The notes: generated from the letters alone by a model not told the origin. A DNA stretch of 64,000 nt from Diplonema papillatum (GCA_030068145.1 JAPJBO010000646.1:62001-126000), one strand, 5' to 3'. Positions 41,101-47,120 are shown, numbered from the stretch's first letter. Translations and numbers: made by a program.

Positions 41101-43233
41101 GGCAAAGCCCGTGCCGAAGCGTGTCGGGAAGTGGCAGGCATGCTCGGACCGACTGGAAGTATTCGCAACAGTCAGGTGGTCGCTTCTGCCCAGGGTTCCC
41201 CGCTCCCCGCTCACGTCGCCATTGTAGAGTGTGTTTCACTGTTGTGAATTTGGCACGACACCACTCACAGTGCGTCTCTCTTGCCTCTGTTTCTTCTCAT
41301 TTTGTAGACGCTTTTCCTCGGCAGCTGTCAACTAGCTCAACAAAAGTCTCAGGGTAAAGGGGCTGGACAGTGCGCACAGTTCCAGTTGGGTGCGCGCCGC
41401 TCCTCTCATCCTTTTTCAACGGCGCGGCTGTATATCAGGGGAGATGATTCCCATAAAGGCTCCCAACAACCCTGCCCAACTCAGTCCGAGGGGTAGTGCA
41501 CATCGACCAAACCTCCCCAGTTTTCGATCTCGCAGTTTTTCACGCAAAACCCCCTACAAATCACTGTTTTGGACTGAAAAACACCTGAATTCACTTGTAA
41601 TTTTTACTAGTGCACTAGTAAAATTTACAAGTGCACTAGTAAAATTTACAAGTGCACTTGTAAATTTTACTAGTAAAAGTGTAAATTTTACTAGTAAAAA
41701 TCTTTACTAGTAAATTTACTAGTAAAAGGGTCATTTTACAAGTTTACTACTGCACCGTGCATGCAACGCTCGTGCTGTCGGTCGCAGGAGTCTTTTTTTT
41801 TGGCTAGCCTGAGAGAGTAAGAGAGCGAAAAAGTACGTACATTAGTGAGTAGAGAAGAGAACACGGGTGTAAAAGAATGCCTTGGCGCTTCACTTGCTGA
41901 GTTCATCATGAACTGCGCTACTGCGCTTCGCGTGCGCTTCACTTGATCGTTGCATTTCTCAGAATGCTTCTGAAATTCACTCATTGCGACAAAGAAAGGG
42001 GAAGAAGAAACAGGGGTTCACGTACGATGGGGTAACCCCCTGAGCCACTGATTTTGTGAGTGAACAGGCTAGCCCAGGAAGTCACGCGGACGGAGGGTGG
42101 GAACCCAGCTCCCCTGGACCTCGCGGATACCGTGGACTGATAGGATAGCAAGCAGCGAATACCAAGATGTGGGTGGGTGGGAACTTTAGACTTTGTGTTG
42201 CTAAAACCCCAATGACCTGCTGTTTGGTCGTTACGCTGAAACATTCCCACGATGAATCGTAAGAATGGAGGTAGCACAAACTACCAGACCAGCGGAGGCC
42301 ACCGCAAAGTATTTCTTACCTTTTCACAATAGGCACCAATAACAACGACCCACAGGCAACGCAAGAGTACGAGCTGGTTCTTCACCAGTTCGAGCATTCG
42401 ATCCCCATCCTCGTCCGGAAGATGCGTTTCTACCTCAGCAACCAGTTCACGATGGGAATCCTCTTCAAACCCGTGCGCGGAAACGCCATCGAAGTATGCC
42501 GTGGCCAATAGTGCTCTCGTTTCCTTTATCTGCGTCGAATAGGCGTGCCGTATACAAAAGCAGTGCTATTCTCGTTCATGACAGCCTGTTGTTTTTACAT
42601 AAGCACCAGCGGAAAATGCTCGACGAAGCTGCCAGACAAGGAACCGAAGGGATCACAAGTGCTGTAACTACTGAACCACGTGTTGTTGAACGGACGTGAG
42701 GTCATGCGGGCCACCCCTACACGACAAGCCACAACAACAAAAAAAGCAGGAAACAAAACAAGCAAAGAAACAAAAGTCGTCAGGCATCAGAACGACGTAT
42801 ATCGTCGACCGCACAAAACAACCGGGGAAAAAGTACCATAAACGCTTGAAAAGAAAACAACACGCGGTGATGTAAGCGAAGAACAAATATTATGTTTGTT
42901 TTGTATTTGCCCCTCTACCTCTATTCCTCCCTTCAATTCGAGTCAAAACAGACTACCGCCGAGTTTTTCCGCCCTTACTCTGAATGGCTTCTTGTGCGAA
43001 GGTGGCCCAGGAACGAGTACCCACCGCGCCTTTTCTTGCTCCCATGAAAATGCCCTAAATCACAGTCGTACTCGGACATGCACAGTTCCCTCGTGGCGTA
43101 CCTCAGTGCGCTGACCCAGCGCGCTGGCCTGCCCGCCACCGCGAAAGATGAGCTGCTAAGGAAAGTTTGGGATCCCTCGAAGCTGGTCCAGTGGCTCAAG
43201 GTATGCGTCTGCCTGTTTGCTTCTTCCCTATAG
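19398..43233 (+). CDS. COG3: COG3 (Sec34), conserved oligomeric Golgi complex subunit 3, six exons with transposon-filled introns
   Basis: Six exons (19398-20180, 27801-29171, 29866-30133, 38025-38230, 42356-42493, 43066-43233) join in frame with phases 0, 0, 1, 0, 0 and GT-AG borders. The predicted protein is about 978 residues, somewhat longer than the 828-residue human protein. COG3 is a lobe A subunit of the COG tether, which holds retrograde vesicles at the Golgi. Family blocks appear in order: an N-terminal coiled region, the CQERL-type block seen as CQDAQERLTFRSQVFI, the segment LASLYPVLDKGVFASLAQEA, LREQITPFEVSFQ, and the C-terminal RFYLSNQFTMGILFKPVR. Introns are 7620, 694, 7891, 4125 and 572 bp, and the three largest carry retrotransposons or a foldback element. 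The final exon reads through to TAG at 43231-43233; a further short intron there cannot be excluded. Confidence 0.9.
20300..20770 (-). pseudogene. Reverse-transcriptase piece of YR element 3 (distal part)
   Basis: Read on the minus strand from about 20770, the frame gives KKAGVLRFILSC, ENDAKGFFYQFLLP (motif A), RKFFSFRV and TRLPMGCSPAPQA, matching the RT at 22.9-23.1 kb. It breaks off near 20300 before the catalytic DN box. It continues exactly where the minus-strand RT piece at 24285 stops, so both belong to one element split by the insertion at 20771-24284. Confidence 0.8.
20771..20878 (+). repeat. Terminal direct repeat, left
   Basis: About 107 bp, from TTTTGCGATA to CACAAACAAAA, nearly identical to 24172-24278. 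A diverged third copy is at 57128-57238. It marks the left edge of element 2. Confidence 0.88.
21008..21499 (+). CDS. Gag-like ORF1 of YR element 2
   Basis: 163 codons, helical and charged, with a basic tail (ESRERLPPAKRPRN). The block AHGLEHQVAWETRF-like (ASHGLEHQVAWETRF) matches the decayed minus-strand ORF at 25177-25599 (QQLAWESKLQ), so it is a conserved element protein. An ATG at 20912 starts MSVDLKTFDW, which matches the start of the element 3 protein, but a TGA follows after 19 codons, so the true N-terminus may be joined by splicing or may have decayed. Role inferred from position. Confidence 0.6.
   Translation: MAEQVRLQNRLLLEPAVPSDPIDPRRVITWLGYLATPQGRQLVLTEVKQRYGYSEIPESPHEKATAMDHERRVHFSTLGALLGMADGSPTVLRVLHQLVVRLEGLRLRASHGLEHQVAWETRFAPMEHELFSRTALVLGNKLLAELAKKESRERLPPAKRPRN
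21361..23970 (+). CDS. Reverse transcriptase-RNase H of YR element 2
   Basis: The frame is open from 21361, but its first 360 codons overlap the recombinase and look like shadow; RT homology starts near 22450. Motifs: QLRFILSCQSLN, motif A EFDFRSFFFQFSLP, RLPMGYRGAPQAAQA and WIDN at 23182-23193 in place of YxDD. RNase H follows with VCDASMSAWAFV, LKELYAVVRAV, LLCDNKAVIG and YVPSELNAADQFTRLD. Uninterrupted. The overlap with the recombinase suggests internal initiation or recoding. Same Asp-Asn variant as the element at 12.9-15.5 kb. Confidence 0.87.
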   Translation: MGNTLCPYGARTFLEDGFSPRKQAPRGARKKGEQGEASSRQEAEELNRGGRIGTPRRPLEGSDGRGPTSQTGFCRLRSRSVAEGPPGPSTDDAEVLQEHSRHAVCDESCAEVRRAGSLLRSHSVGRSGLLDVGEPQAGLGPNQGRLRPAVHDVLPDVPNRLARGVPALGHARDDPVRGSSVSRRREDAYEGGDPAGGLPRKRRALDGAAAPVVHSVPVRGLATTEVRPHVVCGSEPGHDPVRWREDRSYLERTGSANSPERSLPDEFLAVDCAPNPGFGHEGMGVPRPVATGVQQLSPGEVGGALTSSQACGSDPGGPGGRRAVGDERGSASEPPHHPSLHSPSSLAASSGDDFGHGCPAGRVSSSHLTDVPPRPGLWPRHLDKVLQGYDYASGWLDASSGKRVTKASYEGEIAATAPTFDHEALLRDFPALWVNMKWLLDPGFIQSSLQPGVGVVGPGPRNVRMKPHFERLMELEIVEPIPKAASSRWLSLDKRDPGQLRFILSCQSLNRATAHVPLPSCDLPSYATVVTTVLSRKWVTEFDFRSFFFQFSLPPEVRKYFCFRIDTRLLWMTRLPMGYRGAPQAAQAVSLALGRNSVQGLDVDVLAWIDNVFFAGDTEASVVEASARFMALVSRYGFTIGRSSGPVQRATKVTPLIAQIVALQEAPVRIWWKLTGSLLWRRHVMAFPLHEVLTLLRWMSDLASGSSSYDNSFWDSVSTCPPSVREGLVSQFNELQDNAWRCWSLPSYSNSRDMVCDASMSAWAFVTEGQFAYGPFPEELMDGDIFLKELYAVVRAVCYAVRCSTNTRIKLLCDNKAVIGCVRRGYTLRLEAMRWITVINWVLSVSSSRLDVLYVPSELNAADQFTRLD
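21548..22450 (+). CDS. Tyrosine recombinase of YR element 2
   Basis: 300 codons from ATG 21548. The core-binding half contains YMTYFRMSRIDWL. The catalytic half shows Arg I in WSTACRFVDLQRLKL, a Lys in VGGKTDP, HxxR as SHRVRHAALTRVA, then VGRHLNPRTTRRYTP with His and the Tyr nucleophile. All expected catalytic residues are visible. It would integrate the element's cDNA by strand exchange without staggered cuts. It overlaps the frame of the RT ORF. Confidence 0.87.
   Translation: MVEARPRKQDFAVSDQDRLRKDRQALLQTMRRCYKSTPVMLSVMSRAQRYAEQARCFDPTLSDEAAFLMWVNRKLASGQIKADSALQYMTYFRMSRIDWLGAYRRSVMLEMTQFEDRRSRDAGRTPTKEEILRVVSRESGVLSMALRLQWSTACRFVDLQRLKLDHMWSVGANQVMILFVGGKTDPTSRGQGLLIPRSGPFLTNFWQWIALQTQGLGTKEWVFPGLSRQAYNNFLQERLGVPSHRVRHAALTRVAQVEGERSAMNVGRHLNPRTTRRYTPHHLWLPVQETISGTAALQAE
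24172..24278 (+). repeat. Terminal direct repeat, right
   Basis: Near-identical to 20771-20878. Immediately to the right, minus-strand RT homology of element 3 resumes at about 24285, which marks the insertion border. Confidence 0.88.
24285..26260 (-). pseudogene. Degenerate YR retrotransposon (element 3), proximal part
   Basis: On the minus strand, in order: gag-like sequence from about 26120 (MSVLRSDSDGGSFDW, then CFRCGLTAIAYC) through frames 25385-25843 and 25177-25599; a recombinase remnant 24654-24848 (SHMIRHSALTKIARV and VRFYTP, with about 350 bp missing before it); and the RT N-terminus 24285-24577 (LLRDFPALEINLVL). Several frameshifts separate these frames. The RT continues at 20770 after the inserted element 2. 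It is a clear relative of element 2 but older, and not functional. Confidence 0.8.
26240..26372. repeat. Small inverted-repeat pair
   Basis: AAACCTGGGACACCCA (26246-26261) is the inverse of TGGGTGTCCCAGGTTT (26275-26290), and CCGGGTAAAACCTG recurs at 26358. Probably a MITE. The flank to 27000 holds a poly-T run (26828-26853) and no supported gene. Confidence 0.5.
27136..27468 (+). pseudogene. 3' end of a LINE ORF2
   Basis: 110 codons: RKKKRGRPPLSYLDVLQRDL, then ELMADRVAWDAKVQRV. The pattern of a GRP motif, a hydrophobic helix with DL, and DRxxW is the usual C-terminal end of many non-LTR retrotransposon proteins. A basic Pro/Arg-rich tail ends at TAA 27466-27468. RT is absent, so this is a 5'-truncated insertion in COG3 intron 1. 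Confidence 0.6.
27801..29171 (+). CDS. COG3: COG3 exon 2
   Basis: Acceptor TTATTAG at 27800, phase 0; the alternative AG at 27816 would break the frame. 457 codons that carry most of the conserved Sec34 region, including FQAKLNDAIPLFTSLQARC, MCQDAQERLTFRSQVFI and DKGVFASLAQEAIGACMHTL, ending LREQITPFEVSFQ. A low-complexity Pro/Ser insert sits near the start. Donor CAG|GTGTGC at 29171/29172. Confidence 0.92.
29240..29700. repeat. Minisatellite filling COG3 intron 2
   Basis: Interleaved copies of GTGACATACACACTGTTGTG and CAGTACAGTAGGTGATCC form an irregular 30-60 bp tandem array. A 45-bp block starting GCTGGGTTCTCCTCCC appears both at 29195 and 29465. It occupies most of the 694-bp intron. Confidence 0.8.
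29778..29842. repeat. Dispersed repeat R7, 24 bp before COG3 exon 3
   Basis: GGTCACCCGGAGGCTTTAAA followed by GCGAACTTACACTCTAAAAC. Similar copies are at 53092-53160, 56272-56335, 56803-56860, and partial ones at 43715-43742, 57605-57640, 57885-57950 and 58755-58800. Confidence 0.7.
29866..30133 (+). CDS. COG3: COG3 exon 3
   Basis: Acceptor CCCCAG at 29865. 89 codons plus one base, starting VVEKHVDFSNIRRREL and containing KKDLESVLKQVCEQFI, the counterpart of the KKDVDRHLKSACEQFI block in the human protein. Donor AAG|GTGTGT at 30133/30134 leaves phase 1, matching exon 4. Confidence 0.9.
30495..30880. repeat. Dispersed repeat family R1, copy 2
   Basis: Shares the long order of blocks seen at 4700-4985 (GGCGTAGTTTAAGGTTGTAC, TACGGGCTACATGGCAACCC), then an internal near-duplicate of AAAGAACTCAATGCTCAACA. 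Confidence 0.7.
30890..31400 (+). pseudogene. Possible LINE linker fragment
   Basis: Two overlapping frames (30742-31230 and 30771-31403) contain EAWREWSATAERHLPDL and RRFTGRGR, then LRNTIHRLEQLNRHL and NCWKNCRKLASECAELRG. This resembles the helical linker upstream of RT in non-LTR elements, with a frameshift between the parts. It could be a remnant of the plus-strand LINE at 34567-36839. Low certainty. Confidence 0.3.
31732..33294 (-). pseudogene. LINE C-terminal domain with RT-associated zinc motif
   Basis: 520 codons after the RT. LIRVALAGGVNTAEYTSRF precedes the C-x2-C ... H-x4-C zinc motif. Two later blocks, LAAIDWLSGLEWSSDGDMA and EAAIDFELFSGLDI, are conserved with the plus-strand copy (AMLELAIDFELFSGLSM-like), showing that both copies share a long unnamed C-terminal domain. 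Confidence 0.85.
33549..34547 (-). pseudogene. LINE RT domain, N-terminal part
   Basis: 332 codons including the linker (LQDAWDPVFRAYKDG), GVKGACGIDGWRMAELKALP and RT motifs up to TNGILQGCFISVILINALL. It stops one motif before the YADD box, which remains in the same frame past the TAA. Confidence 0.85.
34567..36839 (+). pseudogene. LINE copy, plus strand, 5'-truncated, with Cys/His-rich tail
   Basis: Homology to the minus-strand copy starts at about 34567 (KVAMKRLTTSVMGLIWG). An in-frame TAG at about 34661-34663 sits where the other copy has Leu; the frame is then open from 34710 to the stop at 36839 (709 codons). It has LIRVALAGGVNTAEYTSRM, the zinc motif CKHCGSGDTEDEKHVFWDC and IDFELFSGLSM. 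Past residue 420 there is a distinct tail with repeated Cys/His modules (CATHHKGKCEAC, CCRHHHH, CTEHSTTKCGEC, CCRSGHH, CRTHGRGTCQEC, CCSRGHH), then a long basic segment. RT is absent. It meets the minus-strand copy head to head. Confidence 0.8.
36853..37170. repeat. Dispersed repeat family R1, copy 3
   Basis: Begins CAGTGCATGCTAATCCATGT, 13 bp after the LINE stop codon, and runs through TTTTGGCTAGCCAAAG and GGTAGCACAAACTACC to CACCAATAACAACGAC. It is the longest version of R1 in the window and may be the 3' region of the LINE or a separate insertion. Confidence 0.75.
37180..37500. repeat. Dispersed repeat family R1, copy 4
   Basis: Tandem neighbour of copy 3 in the same orientation and block order, ending CACCAATAACAACGAA and CCCGTCTCCAG. 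Confidence 0.75.
37597..37990. repeat. Dispersed repeat family R5
   Basis: The left half (GGAGGAGAGCCCGTGACACA to GGATACTCCCCGGAGAGATG) recurs at 59628-59800. The right half (GGGAAAGGTCAACGCGGTAG to TTTTGACTTGTTTTGATGTG) recurs at 47120-47345. It ends 35 bp before COG3 exon 4. Confidence 0.8.
38025..38230 (+). CDS. COG3: COG3 exon 4
   Basis: A CT-rich tract and acceptor CAACAG at 38024. Two bases complete the split codon from exon 3, giving Ala, then STGPTASAATPSRV and a charged helix ending SDIEKGEQLLKQ. Low conservation is expected in this linker. Donor CAG|GTGTGC at 38230/38231, phase 0. The phase match on both sides supports the exon. Confidence 0.75.
38318..38672. repeat. Palindromic minisatellite in COG3 intron 4
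   Basis: A 21-22 bp unit (GGAGTGGACTCCCTCAATGC) is repeated in one orientation at 38325-38400, in the reverse orientation at 38400-38560, and in the first again to 38672. The unit is nearly self-complementary (GGAGTGGACTCC), so the array can fold into long cruciforms. Confidence 0.85.
39614..39700. repeat. Palindromic repeat GTTGGACCGGACAAAA, copy 1
   Basis: GTTGGACCGGACAAAATG is followed by an inverted TTTTGTCCGGCCAAC 60 bp later. The same structure is at 40158-40262, both inside the foldback element. Confidence 0.65.
40158..40262. repeat. Palindromic repeat GTTGGACCGGACAAAA, copy 2
   Basis: GGAAATATGTTGGACCGGAC pairs with GTCCGGTCCAACATATTTTC, followed by an extra CGGTCCAACATATTTCCGGT unit. 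40263-41250 otherwise shows no supported gene. Confidence 0.65.
41753..41885. repeat. Dispersed repeat family R1, partial
   Basis: GTGCTGTCGGTCGCAGGAGT and TTTTTTTGGCTAGCC followed by AGTACGTACATTAGTGAGTA match the middle of R1 copies 3 and 4. The 3' block of R1 lies at 42262. Confidence 0.6.
42262..42355. repeat. R1 end block that supplies the exon 5 acceptor
   Basis: GGTAGCACAAACTACCAGAC to CACCAATAACAACGACC is shared with 37064-37165 and 37393-37485. Here it ends in CCACAG, the acceptor of COG3 exon 5. Confidence 0.7.
42356..42493 (+). CDS. COG3: COG3 exon 5
   Basis: 46 codons, phase 0 on both sides: ATQEYELVLHQFEHSIPI, then RFYLSNQFTMGILFKPVR. The human counterpart reads SLYLSNKDTEFILFKPVR at the same place, which makes this exon unambiguous. 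Donor GAA|GTATGC at 42493/42494. Confidence 0.92.
42585..42985. repeat. Dispersed repeat R4 occupying COG3 intron 5
   Basis: TTTTTACATAAGCACCAGC to TCGAGTCAAAACAGACTACC matches 53303-53600 over its whole length (CACAAGTGCTGTAACTAC, GAACGGACGTGAGGTCATGC, GTAAGCGAAGAACAAAT). It takes up about 400 of the intron's 572 bp. Confidence 0.8.
43066..43233 (+). CDS. COG3: COG3 exon 6 (terminal)
   Basis: Acceptor CACAG at 43065. SYSDMHSSLVAYLSALTQ, then KVWDPSKLVQWLK, fitting the last helix of the family. A donor-like GTATGC follows at 43201, but reading through gives 10 more residues and a TAG at 43231-43233, so this is taken as the end. The 33-bp stretch also ends in TATAG, so a tiny intron is a formal alternative. 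Confidence 0.75.
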   Translation, partial: SYSDMHSSLVAYLSALTQRAGLPATAKDELLRKVWDPSKLVQWLKVCVCLFASSL

Positions 43234-43269
43234 TTCCGTAGGTACGGCCGTGCACTGCTGTGCACTGCC

Positions 43270-43465
43270 GATGTTCAACGTTCAACGTTTAATGTTCAAC
43301 GTTCAATGTTCAATGTTCAATGTTCAATGTTCAATGCTCAATGCTCAATGTTCAATGTTCAATGTTCAATGTTCAATGTTCAATGTTCAATGTTCAATGT
43401 TCAATGTTCAACGTTCAACGTTCAATGTTCAATGTTCTGTTCAATGTTCAATATCCAATGTCCTT
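43270..43465. repeat. 7-bp minisatellite (TTCAATG)n
   Basis: About 26 copies of TTCAATG with a few CTCAATG and TTCAACG variants. It follows the COG3 stop closely. Frames through it look like FNVQCSM repeats and are not genes. Confidence 0.9.
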
Positions 43466-43974
43466 TGTTCAATGTTCAACTACACAATTCATCGGGAAAG
43501 GGCTCACAATGCCGATCTGGAGACCTGAGTGAGGACTGCAGCTGAACAGAGCACCGAACAAAGTGCGTTGAGTACTTGGTTCGGGAGCACTGGATTCCGG
43601 ACTCCGTCACTTAATGCGGACCCCCACACTCAACACACAGCCACAACAGCACTGGCTACACACTTAAGCTCTCCACAAACACTCGACGTACCATTCTACA
43701 AGAAAATACCGGAATCTCAAGCGAACTTTAACTCTAAAACACCCCGCAGTCGCTCGAACCGACAAGCACCCGCAACTTGTCGCCCAGCGCCGAGTGAGGC
43801 CGATCCTCTGTGTTCCTGCGAAGGGGCGCACGAGTAGTGCGCATGTTGGTTAGCTCCTTGCCAGCACGAGTCTCTCATTTTGAGAGCGCTTAGCGAATCG
43901 GCAGGTGTCCCCTCTGCTGCCAGTTGCGAAATCTCAGAGGTCCACTGTCGTTTCCGAGGAGGGAAATGTGCGGT

Positions 43975-44116
43975 AGCCCACACGAACGAAACACAGGCAA
44001 ATCTGGACTTGTGGCGGGCGTCAGCGTTTCGACAAAAAGACAGCCCACTTCGTGGTTGCATTGTTTCTTCCCCTCCCTCTAGCCTCCTTCGAAGTAAGCA
44101 CGAGGCAGTCCCTACG
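43975..44116. repeat. Dispersed repeat R3, partial copy
   Basis: Shares GAAACACAGGCAAATCTGG and CCTCTAGCCTCCTTCGAAGT with 48296-48515, 49196-49385 and the inverted copy at 55510-55724. Confidence 0.75.
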
Positions 44117-44196
44117 AGTATTTTCGCATCGCCGCGCCCCCGGTGCGAACACACGGTTGTTGGGGCCTCCTCCCCGTGACGGATGCACGGGTGGCC

Positions 44197-45172
44197 CTGG
44201 CTGTGACGAGCTACAAACAGCCGCCTGGCAAACCAGACTCACACTCAGGTTCCGCGCTGATGATATCCGCCTTATGTGTCCGTGGCTTAAAGCACCGAAA
44301 CCCGGCGCAGACGGGACCAGTGCGGTGTTGAGTGCGTTTCCGTACCAAGCACGTTCTTGCAAGCCCCCGGTGCGAGCTCTTCGGAAAGAACAAACCCCCT
44401 TGCCCCCCCCCGCCTCACAAGTCAAACGGAGACTTCAAAAAACCGACCGCTTACTTCAAGAAACAGTCTAGAATAAAACAAAACCGCGCATCTTACTTCT
44501 AGCCCACTATACACACGCACGCGCGCATCCAAAAGCCAACACGGCTGCAAGTGAGTGTAGCCTCTGCCTAACAAAGCTTCTCCCCCCCCTTGATACCTGG
44601 TAATATGACCGTATCCCCGATACTAGCTGCTAGGATGTGTGGTGTACACACACACACGCCTGATTCAGGGGGCCCTAGGACCACCAATACCATTCATACG
44701 TTCCAAGCATGTTCTTGCAATCCCCGTCCAGCTTTGAGGAGCCGCCTGGCGAATCAGACTCACGTCGGTGTCGTGTCTGCGGGCACTCTCTGGTGCTGTT
44801 GAAGATCCGCTTCAGCTTAAAGGACCAAAACACGGCGCAGACGGGACCGTTGAGCACATATCCACGTAGGGAAGATATCTACACATGTACAGGTGCTTGT
44901 GTGTAACGGGCCATCTGGATCGTATCCTTGATACCTGGTAGTATAACACTGGATGTGTGGTGTACACACACACAAGCATGGTTCAGGAGGCCCTAGGACC
45001 ACCAACACCATCCATACGGTCCAAGCATGTTCTTGCAATCCCCCCCCCCCCCAGCTTCGAGAAGCTGCCTAGCGAATCAGACTCACGTCGCTGTCGTGTC
45101 TGCGGGCACTCTCTGGAGGACCGCTTCCCCTTAAAGGACCGAAACACGACGCAGATAGGACGGTGTTGAGCA
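44197..45172. repeat. Cluster of three R2 repeats
   Basis: Three copies (about 44197-44372, 44700-44860, 45020-45172) of a 150-190 bp unit containing CAGCCGCCTGGCAAACCAGA, GTGGCTTAAAG(C/G)ACCGAAAC and GGCGCAGACGGGACCAGTGC, ending near CAAGCACGTTCTTGCAA. Others: 53965-54160, 58073-58196 and 62650-62830, all the same orientation. SINE-like or MITE-like; no Pol III box was recognised. Confidence 0.8.
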
Positions 45173-45174
45173 CG

Positions 45175-46100
45175 TAACCACCCCCCCCCCCTGGTCTCGC
45201 AACCCACACCCCCCCCCTTCTGGTCCCCACCTTAGCACGAATCGTTCGACCGACCAGTTCGTTTGCCTTGTTTCTTTTCCCGCACCAACCTGCGCTTCCT
45301 TTGCTTGTGCGCTGTTCCAGCGGATCAGACGGCGAAAAGAGTCCAAAAGTGCAGGCAGCCGACATCAGCCGCACTCGCAGGACTGTGTATCAGGAGATAA
45401 CTGAAGAAACCTGCCGTGACAGTCTGCCTGGCGGCTACTGGCTGTTGCTCGGCAGTTACTGGCAGCGCACAGACCTGTCAAACGCCCCACAGAGTCAAAG
45501 GGCGGGAAAAGTGGTCGGACGCTCGTTTCGGCTGAAATAATGGCTGCAGAATGCGAAAACAAGGCCAAATCACTCCCACAAGCCAGTTCCTAGGCAATTC
45601 CTTAAGGAAAAACATCAAAACCCAAACCGCAGACACAAAAAACAGCCCAATGAACACAATTGGCGAATAAGCCTGGTGCCACCCCCAGCGGTAGTTCCAG
45701 CACTAAATCGCTATATTAATGCTGCTGCTGTTAAAAGGTCCTCGTTGGATCCGGAGCTCAGGTTGCAAGGTGGCCCAGTTTGCTAGGACTTTCGACGCGG
45801 GTTTTCTGTAGTCGATGCCTGCATGAACCACGAGGCCGACGGCCTCTTCAATCTGGGAAGACACCACATCCGAACACACGACGCTGCGGCCCTGAAGCCG
45901 ATCACGCCTATCCACGTCGTGTGATTCTGCGAATAGTTCGCTTCGGCTTGAGCTCTCGGGATGATGGCACCTCCCTTTGAAAAAAGGTTGAGCTTTGCGG
46001 CGCTTTCCGCGCGGAGAAGACTACCTTGCGCTCGCGGAAGGTGTCGTTCGGCTGTGCTGGGCGCCGGGGGCGCGGCCGTGCCGCGCAAGTGTGATGAACC
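45175..46100. other. Unassigned stretch with exon-like frames
   Basis: A plus frame 45268-45540 and a minus frame 45703-45915 (containing VVHAGIDYRKPASKVLANW) look more protein-like than the surroundings, but no family was recognised and no consistent splice sites were found. Confidence 0.25.
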
Positions 46101-46661
46101 TTTCCGCCGCTGCTCAACAGTGCATGCTAATCCATGTGGTTCATGTACTTACAAAAGAACTCAATGCTGAGCCGCACTCACAGTGGGCGGCACTCCCAGC
46201 AGAGATGCATCATCCGGCTACGAACCGGTACGTCCCAGACCCGGCCCCGGGCTGGCAACTGTAGTAAATTTGTTGCATTAGTGTGATTGTCAGGCCTTCG
46301 ACTACCCTGAGCAACGCACTATGCCAACTGTAACTTGCGACCCAAGTTGCAAATCACCAACCACGACACAGTGCATGCAATCCATGTGGTTCATGTACTT
46401 AAAAGAACTCAATGCTAACCAAACACAACGTGGGCGGCGCCGAAGCTTTACCAGCTTCGGCTGACACCATTTGCGCACTTAACCACGGTTAAGAAGACGA
46501 CTGAAAGCACAGACACAAAGATAGCTCAAAGCATTTGCAAAATAACACGAAAAGCCTCCAGGGAAAAATCCCGTTTTCACATTTCTTCGGAGGGGCTCAC
46601 GCACTCAAAGTTCGACTTATACGCAGCCGTGCCGCATCGACAACGCGGCGGTTGTGGGCAC

Positions 46662-47026
46662 TGGAGTTCTTCTTCGTACGCTGCGAATCGCGTTTTGGTC
46701 CCGGTCTCTTCGTGTTTGCCGAGCGCAGACGGATTAACTCCCTTCTTCGTACGCTGCGAATCGCGTTTTGGTCCGGTCTCTTTGTGTTTGCTGAGCGCTG
46801 ACGGATTAACTCCCTTCTTCGTACGCTGCGAATCGCGTTTTGGTCCCGGTCTCTTCGTGTTTGCCGAGCGCAGACGGATTAACTCCCTTCTTCGTATGCT
46901 GCGAATCGCGTTTTGGTCCCGGTCTCTTCGTGTTTGCCGAGCGCAGACGGATTAACTCCCTTCTTCGTATGCTGCGAATCGCGTTTTGGTCCCGGTCTCT
47001 TCGTGTTTGCCGAGCGCAGACGGATT
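46662..47026. repeat. 73-bp tandem repeat, five copies
   Basis: A unit starting CTTCTTCGTACGCTGCGAAT and ending GCAGACGGATTAACTCCC is repeated at about 46669, 46742, 46815, 46888 and 46961. The last copy runs into YR-element RNase H sequence without the AACTCCC end. Confidence 0.9.
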
Positions 47027-47120
47027 GTCCTGCGCCCTGACTGGGTGCCGTCCCGCGGACAGCTGGCGGACCCCTACACGCGGGAGACCTCGTTGCCTCG
47101 GTTCCCGGCGCAACTTCCGC
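47027..47120 (+). pseudogene. RNase H terminus of a YR retrotransposon (remnant)
   Basis: The frame LRPDWVPSRGQLADPYTRE matches VRWVPTHLQAADPYTRG at the end of the RT ORF at 15.3 kb. Only this last RNase H motif is left. It is a fourth trace of YR elements in the window. Confidence 0.7.

Larger units (their letters stand above)
38966..41760. mobile_element. 2.8-kb foldback element in COG3 intron 4
   Basis: The ends are inverted: CACGGTGCAGTAGTAAA at about 38968-38984 and TTTACTACTGCACCGTG at about 41743-41759. Subterminal arrays of ACTAGTAAAATTTACAAGTG occur at 38985-39110 and 41590-41740. The interior has only decayed frames, none recognised as a transposase (minus frames 40441-40896 and 40871-41239 are Cys-containing but unknown). 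A non-autonomous foldback element is inferred. Confidence 0.7.

Noticed and set aside
43217-43545. FNVQCSM-repeat ORFs
   Set aside because: Translations of the 7-bp array after COG3.
44590-44802. Short ORFs in the R2 cluster as genes
   Set aside because: They repeat with each R2 copy in different frames and show no domain.
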